Assembly (NCBI GenBank): GCA_031258755.1
Contig: JAIRMK010000124.1
Location: 1 to 18,707, forward strand
DNA length: 18,707 nucleotides
Direction of reading: 5' to 3'
Source: Prevotellaceae bacterium
GTDB taxonomy: Bacteria; Bacteroidota; Bacteroidia; Bacteroidales; UBA932
Position numbers and translations under genes: made by a program
The notes under the pieces: generated by a model
The model's input: the letters and a program-made list of their open reading frames with translations, nothing else
Database searches by the model: none
What the model was told of the DNA's origin: nothing
In this document: in pieces, positions 1 to 7,116 of the stretch
Position numbering within the stretch: the stretch's first letter is position 1
Layout of the letters: every line of letters begins with the position of its first letter

Positions 1-189
1 GGCGTAGAAGGAGCCGTATCTATTGTCGAAACTTTTGTCGGCCGGAAAAATAGCCAATACGTGCAGGAGCTCATCAGCAGTTACGACGCCTCGGCCTTTT
101 ACGTAATTTCCGACGTGCGTAGCGTACGGCGCGGTATCTTCTTACATCATGGCCCCAGCATCTTTTCACGCGGCCGGATTGGGAAATAG
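1..189 (+). CDS. C-terminal end of a DUF2179/UPF0316-like protein (5' truncated by window edge)
   Basis: Frame 1 is open from the first base and reads 62 residues to a TAG. The piece has the alternating pattern of the cytoplasmic DUF2179 domain: a strand (AVSIVETFVGRKN), a helix (QYVQELISSYD), then ASAFYVISDVRSV followed by RRGIF. The 'xAFYxIxDVRxVxxGIF' ending is typical of the C-terminus of UPF0316/YitT-like membrane proteins from my knowledge of the family. The N-terminal membrane part would lie left of the window and cannot be checked. Its stop codon directly abuts the stop of the leftward gene that follows (TAG then CTA, forming TAGCTA), so the two genes are convergent with no spacer. 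The function of the family is not established. Confidence 0.6.
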   Translation, partial: GVEGAVSIVETFVGRKNSQYVQELISSYDASAFYVISDVRSVRRGIFLHHGPSIFSRGRIGK

Positions 190-507
190 CTAAAATCCCG
201 GCAGCGTCATCCACACGGTGGGCAGAAGAAGCAAAAAGCCCAGGGCTACAAACAGCAGCAATATTTTAAAAAACCACTTTATCCATAGCTCGTAACTATG
301 CCCAAGAATATTCCGGAAATTTCCAATAAATACTCACCCATGCCTCATGACATCGGTAATCAAAAACAATATACTAAAGGATAAAAGCGTTAATATAAAG
401 AAATAATTTGATTTACGTGCTTTAATTAAATTAAATACTACAAATAATATCATTAATATCGTTGTAAATATGTAAATTGCTGTAATATTTCCAATTCATT
501 GCTCCAT
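190..507 (-). pseudogene. Small three-helix membrane protein gene with two in-frame TGA codons
   Basis: Reading leftward from ATG at 507, one frame runs 105 codons to TAG at 190 and is interrupted only by TGA at codon 4 (496-498) and codon 58 (334-336). Between them the translation is coherent membrane protein: hydrophobic segments at about residues 9-28, 36-52 and 77-96, separated by basic loops such as NLIKARKSNY. Both TGA codons sit where tryptophan would fit (MEQ-W-IGN and MRHG-W-VFIGN). No frameshift or other stop is present, and three further Trp codons in the gene are TGG. A good -7 box lies about 56 bases upstream. TGA terminates other genes in this window (ABC ATPase, sigma factor), so a pseudogene made by two TGG-to-TGA changes is most likely; recoding is an alternative. 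Family not recognised. Confidence 0.55.
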
Positions 508-562
508 TTTGCATAGCTACGGGGGATTTTTCAAGAAACACAAGAAATGCGCAGTGATTTTT

Positions 563-570
563 CAAAAATA
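563..570 (-). promoter_or_regulatory. Candidate -7 box (TATTTTTG) for the leftward small membrane gene
   Basis: On the minus strand 570-563 reads TATTTTTG, matching the Bacteroidota -7 consensus TAnnTTTG exactly. A start about 7 bases downstream would give a leader of about 50 bases before ATG at 507. I see no convincing TTTG -33 element about 20 bases further upstream, so this is a half-site only. Confidence 0.35.
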
Positions 571-590
571 AAATTCCGACATTAAAAGTA

Positions 591-618
591 TTTGGTGATA
601 AAAAAAATGCTATATTTG
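591..618 (+). promoter_or_regulatory. Candidate Bacteroidota promoter for the DUF2157-like gene
   Basis: TTTG at 591-594 is followed after 16 bases by TATATTTG at 611-618, an exact match to the -7 consensus TAnnTTTG. The spacing is somewhat shorter than the usual 19-21. It points rightward and would start transcription near 625. It is back to back with the candidate leftward box at 563-570. Confidence 0.45.
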
Positions 619-701
619 CAATTATGACGAAGTTTTAGAGATTTCACGCTCGAATGCCAAAGTCCCGAACCGTTATTAACTATTATGAAAAACAACAGAT
701 A

Positions 702-1772
702 ATGAAATTTAATAAAAAACAAGGACGTTTTCTTAACAACACTATAAGTGAGTGGGAAACTAACGGAACAATAACAAAAGAGACGGCAAACACGCTCAAA
801 AACAGTTACTCAATACGGCCGTTCGACTATAAAAAATTAGCGAAATATTCCTTTTGGGTGGCAATAATTTGCGCGATTACAGCATTTGCAGCAATTATAG
901 CCGACACGTTTTTAATTGTCTTAATCGAAAGATTCTTTTCTTCATCCGAAATTGGTCTGTGCCTGATATTTGCAGTTTTGGCGACAGCAATTTTTTACGC
1001 TGGACTTAAAAGACGACAAAAAAGGCCAGAGAAAATTTTTAGTAATGAAGCAATTATTTTTATGGGTGTACTTTCGACAGCTGCCTCAATCGCTTATCTA
1101 GGTAACGCAATAGATACTGGTAGCGGACATTTCTCAATCCTATTTTTGTTATCAACCGTTATCTATGCCGGTTTAGCACTTTGGTTTCCTTCAAAACTTG
1201 TTTGGTTATTTTCTCTCCTATCGCTTGGTAGTTGGTTTGGGGCAGAAACAGGATATATATCTGGTTGGGGGGCCTATTTCCTTGGGATGAATTACCCCTT
1301 ACGTTTCATTTTGTTTGGTGGTATTTTAGTTGGTGTAAGTTTTTTTCTAAAAAACAATTCCAAACTATCTGAGTTTTACAAGCCGACGTATATTATGGGG
1401 CTACTATATTTATTCATTGCTTTATGGCTATTATCCATTTTCGGTAATTATGGAGACATGGACAGTTGGTATCGTGTAAAACAAATTGAACTTCTTCATT
1501 GGGGAGTTCTTTTTGGTTTAGTAGCTGTTGGAGCAATTTATTACGGCCTTAAGCAAGACGACTATACTTCAAGAAGCTTTGGCATCACATTTTTATTTAT
1601 TAACTTTTATACGAAGTACTTTGAATATTTTTGGGACGCAACCCATAAGGCAATATTTTTTTTAATTCTTGCTGCATCGTTTTGGTTTATTGGAAAACGT
1701 GCGGAAAAAATATGGAATTTAGAATTCTTAAAAAAGGATAAACAAGTGAATGACAAAAAAAATAATGGTTAG
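702..1772 (+). CDS. DUF2157-like multi-spanning inner membrane protein
   Basis: The protein starts with a short soluble helical segment (KKQGRFLNNTISEWETNGTI, then TKETANTL), followed by a long run of about nine or ten hydrophobic helices and a basic C-terminal tail (LKKDKQVNDKKNNG). An N-terminal 'W..xGxIxxExAxxL' element followed by serial membrane helices is the usual layout of DUF2157 proteins, whose function is unknown. The frame is open from an ATG at 654, but I prefer the internal ATG at 702 because MKFNKKQ begins at the conserved soluble segment; 654 would add 16 poorly conserved-looking residues. The gene is visibly more AT-rich than the loci to its right, with long A and T runs. Its 3' end overlaps the start of the next ORF. 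DUF2157 assignment is by pattern only. Confidence 0.55.
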   Translation: MKFNKKQGRFLNNTISEWETNGTITKETANTLKNSYSIRPFDYKKLAKYSFWVAIICAITAFAAIIADTFLIVLIERFFSSSEIGLCLIFAVLATAIFYAGLKRRQKRPEKIFSNEAIIFMGVLSTAASIAYLGNAIDTGSGHFSILFLLSTVIYAGLALWFPSKLVWLFSLLSLGSWFGAETGYISGWGAYFLGMNYPLRFILFGGILVGVSFFLKNNSKLSEFYKPTYIMGLLYLFIALWLLSIFGNYGDMDSWYRVKQIELLHWGVLFGLVAVGAIYYGLKQDDYTSRSFGITFLFINFYTKYFEYFWDATHKAIFFLILAASFWFIGKRAEKIWNLEFLKKDKQVNDKKNNG

Positions 1773-1962
1773 AAGGAAAATATATGGCGCGGAGTTTGCC
1801 ACGTCGGTCATGATCGCGGCACTCTCGTATTTACACGAAGTCTGCCCAAACGACACCGCTGGCGTTCAAAAAGTTCCGGAAGATATCACGGAAGAACTCT
1901 ATTGGGCAATGAACATGACCGGTTCTCCCGACATTGCCCATATTGACCCGTCGCTCATCTGA
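1750..1962 (+). CDS. Hypothetical 70-residue protein, family not recognised
   Basis: This ORF begins inside the last codons of the membrane-protein gene (23-base overlap; an alternative in-frame ATG is at 1765, overlapping the upstream TAG) and ends with TGA. The first ten residues (MTKKIMVRRK) come from AT-rich DNA continuous with the upstream gene. From about base 1785 the composition becomes more balanced and the translation looks protein-like: a helix (AEFATSVMIAALSYLHEV), then CPNDTAGVQKVPEDITEELYW and a C-terminal SPDIAHIDPSLI. It has no signal peptide or membrane segment. It could be a small soluble gene translationally coupled to the upstream one, or the 3' remnant of a longer gene joined at about 1785. 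It converges on the DUF4139 gene with a 27-base spacer holding no visible terminator. Confidence 0.4.
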   Translation: MTKKIMVRRKIYGAEFATSVMIAALSYLHEVCPNDTAGVQKVPEDITEELYWAMNMTGSPDIAHIDPSLI

Positions 1963-1989
1963 AGTTGAAATATGTACTTTCCCTGTCTT

Positions 1990-3609
1990 TTACTCCAACA
2001 CAACTTTCCGGTTTTTTGGATGTTTCACCGTATATTTCACCGTCATGGAGCGCGACTCCGACGGTTTCAACTCAAGACGCCATGTTAATTTACCCGTTGG
2101 AAGATCGTGCTGCGCCCCCGAAATTTCCATTGCTTCCACCTTAATTTCCTTATCGGTCGATACCGGCACCTGGTCTTCCAATGTAATGGTAGCAGGTTGT
2201 TTCTTCTTGTTGTGCACGGTCAATTCCCACTCGCGGGTTTCCGTTACATTGTTGCCAAGAAATTGTTTCTCCGAAAAGTCTTTTTTCCGGATGCGCGTAA
2301 CCGTAATATTCTTGTCGCGACCCAGTGAAAGTGTCAGCGTGTCTTCCGTTTGGCGGGTTTCGATGTACGACTTGCCCACATATTTATCTTCAAAAAACAA
2401 ATTGGCCTGTCCGGAAAGTAAATTCAGTGATTCCCATCCCGTTATTTTGGCAATTAAAAACACATCCTTTTCGAGTTTGCGCACCGCATGGTATTCATAT
2501 TTGGCCGGAAGCGTATGGGTAGCCAATTCTACCGCATGTTCCTGTCCATCGCTGACAATGGTATAAGGCACGTCCACGATAAACTCCACGTTGGTTTGGC
2601 TTTCATTCACCCGGGTGTAGTCGGCGGCAGTTTGAGCAGGCGTTTCGGCTACCTCGAACAACGTCTCAGCTTGTGGCTCTTTCACTCCACCAGTTAGGTT
2701 TTTCCGACGAGAAGTCCCATAACCTATAACGACAACCTCTTCATGAAAAGACAAATACCAGGGCATTAATGTGGGTTTTGTTTGGTTTAACGTGGGGTTT
2801 CCCGTAGAAAATACCGGTTTCACGGCTGTCCATGCTTCGCCGGTCGATTGATGGGCATAGGCTTTATAAATAAGTTTTACCGGCTGGTGCACCTCGGCGC
2901 TCCGCAGGTCGTACGCCGGCGTCCATCCGGCGTCGTAAGTCAGGTAGCTTGCCGTCAACGTGGCCTTTGTGGCAGCCGGAGCGGTAATGTCCATCACAAT
3001 CTCACTGGTGGGTGTTTGCGGTTGTTGCTGTAGCTCTTTCAGCTGCTTTTCAATACGTTCCACACGTTTCTTCAACGCTCGCACCCCCGCCTGCGTGCTT
3101 ACCATTCGTTTCGATAATACGCCCATTTGGGCGCTGAAATAATCGGCAAAGGCTTTGATGTCTATTAATTTCACGCCCGTGTTTGCTCCTCCAATGTAGC
3201 GGTTGGCTTTCAGCATATCCTGCTCTTCTCTGATAACGGTCAATGCCGCCTCTTGCTGTATCATGTTTTCGTTCAGCAAGCGGAGTGAATCTTCCAGCGC
3301 CGCGACTTCTTTTGTTTTTCCGGCAGGCTGCAGATGGTTAATACGATGACTTACCCCCAAAATGGTAAACTTCCCCACTCCGGACACCTGGATACTTTGC
3401 GGGTTAATGCGTTGCGGAAGATTTTCAAATATCACCTGTTGTGCGCCTTCTTTGAGCGTCACGAATCCGGTGCGTTGCACTTCAGCGCCTTTCAGGAAAA
3501 CCGTCACGCCGCTAATGGTCGAAGGTACGACAACCGGCTGACTCTGCGCACTTACAGTATTACATAAGGTAAAGTGTGCGATTAAAGCTAAATACAATAA
3601 TTTTTTCAT
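1990..3609 (-). CDS. Exported DUF4140/DUF4139 protein (MuiA-like family)
   Basis: The 539-residue product opens with a signal peptide (MKKLLYLALIAHFTLCNTVSAQ, cleavage near residue 21). Residues about 30-95 are DUF4140-like (GVTVFLKGAEVQRTG...). A helical, probably coiled-coil stretch spans about 100-197. The DUF4139 part follows, with the family hallmarks TYDAGWTPAYDLR (224-236), STGEAWTAVKPVFSTGNP (255-272) and, near the end, ETREWELTVHNKK and TLEDQVPVS. The family is often annotated 'mucoidy inhibitor A', but the role in Bacteroidota is unknown; export to the periplasm is inferred from the signal peptide. Odd feature: residues 290-309 read EEVVVIGYGT...KNLTGGV, very like the SusC plug signature (see findings). 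The gene has its own promoter and is separated from the locus upstream of it by a terminator. Confidence 0.85.
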   Translation of the reverse strand: MKKLLYLALIAHFTLCNTVSAQSQPVVVPSTISGVTVFLKGAEVQRTGFVTLKEGAQQVIFENLPQRINPQSIQVSGVGKFTILGVSHRINHLQPAGKTKEVAALEDSLRLLNENMIQQEAALTVIREEQDMLKANRYIGGANTGVKLIDIKAFADYFSAQMGVLSKRMVSTQAGVRALKKRVERIEKQLKELQQQPQTPTSEIVMDITAPAATKATLTASYLTYDAGWTPAYDLRSAEVHQPVKLIYKAYAHQSTGEAWTAVKPVFSTGNPTLNQTKPTLMPWYLSFHEEVVVIGYGTSRRKNLTGGVKEPQAETLFEVAETPAQTAADYTRVNESQTNVEFIVDVPYTIVSDGQEHAVELATHTLPAKYEYHAVRKLEKDVFLIAKITGWESLNLLSGQANLFFEDKYVGKSYIETRQTEDTLTLSLGRDKNITVTRIRKKDFSEKQFLGNNVTETREWELTVHNKKKQPATITLEDQVPVSTDKEIKVEAMEISGAQHDLPTGKLTWRLELKPSESRSMTVKYTVKHPKNRKVVLE

Positions 3610-3679
3610 GATAAATTAATGTTTTTATGTGTTATAATAATGTTGCCTTTTCCGGAGGCTTTCGGGACTAATGGACAAT

Positions 3680-3711
3680 CAAATATAAGCATCCTTATTT
3701 AAAATGGCAAA
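3680..3711 (-). promoter_or_regulatory. Bacteroidota housekeeping promoter for the DUF4139 gene
   Basis: On the minus strand TTTG (3711-3708) is followed after 20 bases by TATATTTG (3687-3680). Both elements and the spacing match the consensus TTTG-N19-21-TAnnTTTG. The predicted start near 3673 would leave a leader of about 64 bases before ATG at 3609. Confidence 0.6.
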
Positions 3712-3719
3712 TTTTATTA

Positions 3720-3791
3720 TAAAAATAAAGTAAAATGCGAAATGCAGAGATGTGGAGAAAATAATTTCTCCACATCTCTGCATTTCTGCAT
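3720..3791 (-). terminator. Long perfect hairpin with U-rich tail ending the PUL operon
   Basis: Bases 3740-3760 and 3765-3785 are perfect 21-base inverted repeats around a 4-base loop (ATAA). The pairing continues with G3739-C3786 and, past one bulged T (3787), four more pairs (3735-3738 with 3788-3791), for 26 pairs in all. Read leftward, the second arm is followed by TTTTACTTTATTTTT, a good intrinsic-terminator tail. It lies between the last PUL gene and the promoter of the DUF4139 gene, so it should insulate the two. The stem is longer than most terminators, so a repeated or mobile hairpin element is possible. Confidence 0.6.
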
Positions 3792-3836
3792 GTAATATTT
3801 AATGTATTTTTCCTAACGCACTATGCGTTTTTTTAT

Positions 3837-5627
3837 TTATTGCGCTGTGAACACGGCCGTGAATTTCCTCCCATTATTTGGAGTAATCGTGTAAAATTCA
3901 GCATGCATGGTTGTTTTGTCTATTTCAAAACCATCTTGAAGATCAACCGTTAGTTTATAATATCCTTCTGTCAGTGTTGAGGGGATTTTTATGTTAGGCC
4001 TGTCTGATGACATACTTTCTACATCGGTAAAATCTTCTGCAAAGAATACCGCTTTACCACCATCTTCTGAAGTTGGGGGATAAGCATACAGGTTAAAATC
4101 TCCGCCCCATGGGTAAATATATAATGTTCCTTCAAAAACGTTGGTTGTCCCGGTTTTTTTATAAAGCGTCAAGGCGGTGGCGGCATTCCAGTCCGGACGC
4201 GGATCAGCAGGGTGTTTTTTCCAACTCCATCCATCCATGTAGATAGCTTTAGGATAACCGGTTTCTTCCCGGACGTAAATATGTCCGGAAAAGATATCGG
4301 CTGAAATGTAATAATTACTGCTTTCCTGTATAAATTTCCATGTTGCATTTCCACTTCCGGTGAAGACGTCCGGATCAGCAAATGCCGAAGCCAAATTGGC
4401 ACCTGTTGCGGTAATAGATTGATCTTTGGTTAAATCCATCGTTCCTTCATACACAAAGTAATTCCCCGACTTTAATGCCAGCGCGTTGCCGGCAAAGGTG
4501 ATAGTGGGCATTACGGTGGCGCCATTAACGAGAATTTGGCCGTTTTGATATTCCAGTGTTTTGGCATTATCGAACACCCTCACGTTAGTAATCGTTGTTC
4601 CTTCGGCCATAACCCTGATACTGAGAGGCCCTCCCGCCGAAACCACAAAACTGTTATTTTTATTATCTGCGGCGGAAACAATTTGTCCGTTTTCATACAA
4701 AATATATTCCTCTTGACCGTCCTTTTTAAACCTGAAAACACCGGCATTGATATTTCCCCACATGTCATCTGCCTGGTCTCCAGTACCTGTGTTGGGGGGC
4801 GTCCACGTCCACATTTTGCGGGTGTCTAAAGAAAAGCCTGACATTTTCATTTTAGCATTTTCTACTGTAATTTCACCATCTGCCCAATGTCCGGAAATTG
4901 TACCTAAAATGTATAGCGCATTGTCGGTCATTGGAGCCCATTGTCGGCTTTCGCCAATAGTTAATTCAAAAGTTACGGCATTGAATGTGATTTTAAAAAA
5001 TGCTTCTTCCGCTTTTCCAAAAGTAATATCATTTGCACCCATTGTTTTGATGGTCGTACCATCGTTGCCCCAATAAATTCCGCTTTTGTCGGCATTGGCA
5101 TAAATTTTTCCGGTAGAGCCGGCAGCAACAAAATCTTCAAATTCGAAAATATTCTCGTTTTTAGTCATCTCATACGCCGTGTTATTCATCACTATATACA
5201 ATTGATTGAAAGACGGGAGTGTTATGTTTGTCAGTTCCTTAGTCTCGCTGGTCAATTGGTTTCCTGCATTTTTCACAGTCAGATCAAACGTAATGTTTCC
5301 AGCCACGGCGTTAGGTGGCAGCGGAATAACCACTTGTTCATTCAACTGAAATGTTTTGCCGGTCAACATTTGTGTGTCTTCGTACAAATCACCTGATGCA
5401 TTGGTGATTTTAATAGTGTAGGAGCGTAGCCCCGAATTATCCGACAAATTGGCAGTTAGCACTACTACATCTCCATACTGCAAGTTCGCAGTAGGAGAAA
5501 TAGAAAAGTTCTCAATTTTTGCCTTTTCTTCTCCGGTCGGATCAGGTTGTTCATCTTTACTGCAAGCCGAGAAAACAGCCATCGTAGCCACAAGTAGTAG
5601 CCATCTCATTGGTTTTAAATTTTTCAT
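3837..5627 (-). CDS. SusE/SusF-like surface lipoprotein, putative glycan-binding
   Basis: The 596-residue product has a lipoprotein signal with lipobox FSAC (Cys22) followed by SKDEQPD. That charged stretch resembles the lipoprotein export signal that sends Bacteroidota lipoproteins to the cell surface. Residues about 36-135 look like an Ig-type beta domain (ISPTANLQYGDVVVL...). The remainder is beta-rich and repetitive in style, with aromatic-rich strands (e.g. GYPKAIYMDGWSWKK, TLYIYPWGGDFNLYAY) suited to carbohydrate binding. The layout resembles SusE/SusF or DUF5016/DUF5125/DUF5121-type PUL lipoproteins, but I cannot assign a specific Pfam family. It is the last gene of the PUL, 33 bases after the DUF4832 gene and just before the terminator. 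No catalytic motif is visible. Binding function is inferred from position and lipidation. Confidence 0.65.
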   Translation of the reverse strand: MKNLKPMRWLLLVATMAVFSACSKDEQPDPTGEEKAKIENFSISPTANLQYGDVVVLTANLSDNSGLRSYTIKITNASGDLYEDTQMLTGKTFQLNEQVVIPLPPNAVAGNITFDLTVKNAGNQLTSETKELTNITLPSFNQLYIVMNNTAYEMTKNENIFEFEDFVAAGSTGKIYANADKSGIYWGNDGTTIKTMGANDITFGKAEEAFFKITFNAVTFELTIGESRQWAPMTDNALYILGTISGHWADGEITVENAKMKMSGFSLDTRKMWTWTPPNTGTGDQADDMWGNINAGVFRFKKDGQEEYILYENGQIVSAADNKNNSFVVSAGGPLSIRVMAEGTTITNVRVFDNAKTLEYQNGQILVNGATVMPTITFAGNALALKSGNYFVYEGTMDLTKDQSITATGANLASAFADPDVFTGSGNATWKFIQESSNYYISADIFSGHIYVREETGYPKAIYMDGWSWKKHPADPRPDWNAATALTLYKKTGTTNVFEGTLYIYPWGGDFNLYAYPPTSEDGGKAVFFAEDFTDVESMSSDRPNIKIPSTLTEGYYKLTVDLQDGFEIDKTTMHAEFYTITPNNGRKFTAVFTAQ

Positions 5628-5660
5628 ATTTTTTCAAGTTAATAGTTAAGAATTTCATTT

Positions 5661-7085
5661 TTACAAGGATCCCATTTTTTCAAAAAAGAGTGAACCGGAA
5701 TAGGGCACGGCCGGATTGCTTTCATCAATATTTATGTTAATAAGCAAATCGTTATAACCCGTTTCGGGTTCCCATACATCTTCGTTGGCCAAACGAATCG
5801 CATAATCGGGATTACCGTACAGTGTTTCCGCTGCATCCGGCAGATTCAGGTATAGGATATAATCGCCAACCGGCACGTCGGCCGGGATACCTGCCTCCAC
5901 CTCTATTTCGCTATCCGTGCCGGGTTTCCAAAGACGGGGTTCCACCTCTAATGGCGCTTTATAGCGCTCGCCCGACAAGGTGTTTTTGATAATCAATTCG
6001 ACCTTTCTTTCATTATACAACGAAGCAAAACCCACATTTTTCAAGATAATGCGCGCTGCAAACCGGCTGTTGGGCGCAACTTTGGCGGTATATTCGCCGG
6101 CGCTAAGAACAAAGCGGTAGCCAAGCTCTTTGATTATTTTGTCCATATATCCGTTTGAGACCCATAAATCATTCACGCCATGGTAATAATCTTCGTTTAA
6201 AAAAGAAAAACGCAGATAACGCATTTCGTTATAGGCTCTCAATCCATCGGCAGGATCAATACCATCCGGCGGGCAGGTCTCACCCCCTATCGGTAAAAAG
6301 AGGCAATCTTTATTCAAGTATGCCTTATCTGCTTCTACGTCTTCGTAGGTGCCGTAATCGGTTGTACTTGCCAGAAAACAGTCGTTATGATGCGCGATGC
6401 GTGCAATATTTTGTCCGCTGAAAGCTTCTTTCTGTATCAACGGTGTACTGCGCTGGCAAAATTCCTTTTTATAGGCCGGTGTGCGCACCTGCACCACTCT
6501 TCCTGGGGGCAGTGTTTCGAGGATTTTATTCAGTACTTGGTAACGAGCGCCAGGGGTATTTAAATTGTTGGAAGTATAATACCACTCACCCCAGGCGCCA
6601 ATAAAGCCTGCTTGCATAACTGCAATCACGTCGGCATTTTTTTCCAAATAGGGCTTCAACTGGTCTAAATGTTGTGTAATAATGTTAAGCGGCGCATCGG
6701 GTTCGCTAATGGCGCTGGTATAGGCAAAGCGTAATACGCACTTTGCGCCTGCCTTTCTAATGGTTTGCATGTCTTTATCAAAATCTTCCAGCGCTTTTGC
6801 CGAAAGCGGACTATTTCTAAAATTCTTTAAATAGAAATAGCGGAAAATTAAAGTGATATTATTCGCCCGGTAACCTTTTAAAACGCTTTCGGAAAGCGCA
6901 CCGGCGCCGGTGCCCAAGTTACAATCGGAATATTTATAAAAGCCCCTTTCCGGATTGGGGAACAGCGCATCGGTGGCCGTATATTGAACGGTTGTCCAGT
7001 CTTCTGCCGGTGGCTGCTGCGTACTTGTATTTGTACAGGCACCCATACATAGTCCGACGAGGACATATAAAATGATATTTTTCAT
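5661..7085 (-). CDS. DUF4874/DUF4832 lipoprotein, candidate PUL enzyme
   Basis: The frame is open from 7127, but ATG at 7085 is the better start. It gives a proper lipoprotein signal (MKNIILYVLVGLCMGAC, Cys17) and begins 31 bases after the susD stop, whereas 7127 would overlap susD. The mature protein (474 residues with signal) begins with the DUF4874 pattern FPNPERGFYKYSDC (42-55), then RYFYLKNF and helix-strand repeats suggesting a TIM-barrel-like fold. Then come FIGAWGEWYY (161-170) and the DUF4832 block HHNDCFLASTTDYGTY (232-247), LPIGGETCPPDG (264-275) and RYLRFSFLNEDYYHGVND. The C-terminal 130 residues look like a beta-sandwich. Conserved acids E167 and E269 are possible catalytic residues by inference only. 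As the sole non-transport, non-binding protein in the PUL it is the likely enzyme. No reaction is established for the family to my knowledge. Confidence 0.8.
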   Translation of the reverse strand: MKNIILYVLVGLCMGACTNTSTQQPPAEDWTTVQYTATDALFPNPERGFYKYSDCNLGTGAGALSESVLKGYRANNITLIFRYFYLKNFRNSPLSAKALEDFDKDMQTIRKAGAKCVLRFAYTSAISEPDAPLNIITQHLDQLKPYLEKNADVIAVMQAGFIGAWGEWYYTSNNLNTPGARYQVLNKILETLPPGRVVQVRTPAYKKEFCQRSTPLIQKEAFSGQNIARIAHHNDCFLASTTDYGTYEDVEADKAYLNKDCLFLPIGGETCPPDGIDPADGLRAYNEMRYLRFSFLNEDYYHGVNDLWVSNGYMDKIIKELGYRFVLSAGEYTAKVAPNSRFAARIILKNVGFASLYNERKVELIIKNTLSGERYKAPLEVEPRLWKPGTDSEIEVEAGIPADVPVGDYILYLNLPDAAETLYGNPDYAIRLANEDVWEPETGYNDLLININIDESNPAVPYSGSLFFEKMGSL

Positions 7086-7116
7086 AAGTATTTGTATTAA
7101 TGTTGTATGTGATAAA

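Noticed and set aside
623..637. Mini-ORF ATG-ACG-AAG-TTT-TAG in the leader of the DUF2157-like gene, a possible leader peptide
   Set aside because: It has four sense codons with no regulatory residue run and no attenuator-like hairpin before the main gene; chance occurrence is likely.
1934..2566. Plus-strand open frame of 210 codons opposite the DUF4139 gene
   Set aside because: It is antisense to conserved DUF4139 motifs, and the translation is Ser/Cys/Val-rich without recognisable structure.
3815..3829. Short hairpin AACGCA-CTA-TGCGTT followed by a T run on the plus strand
   Set aside because: It would terminate rightward transcripts, but no rightward gene precedes it. In the leftward direction the tail is not U-rich. 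The longer hairpin at 3735-3791 is the better terminator.
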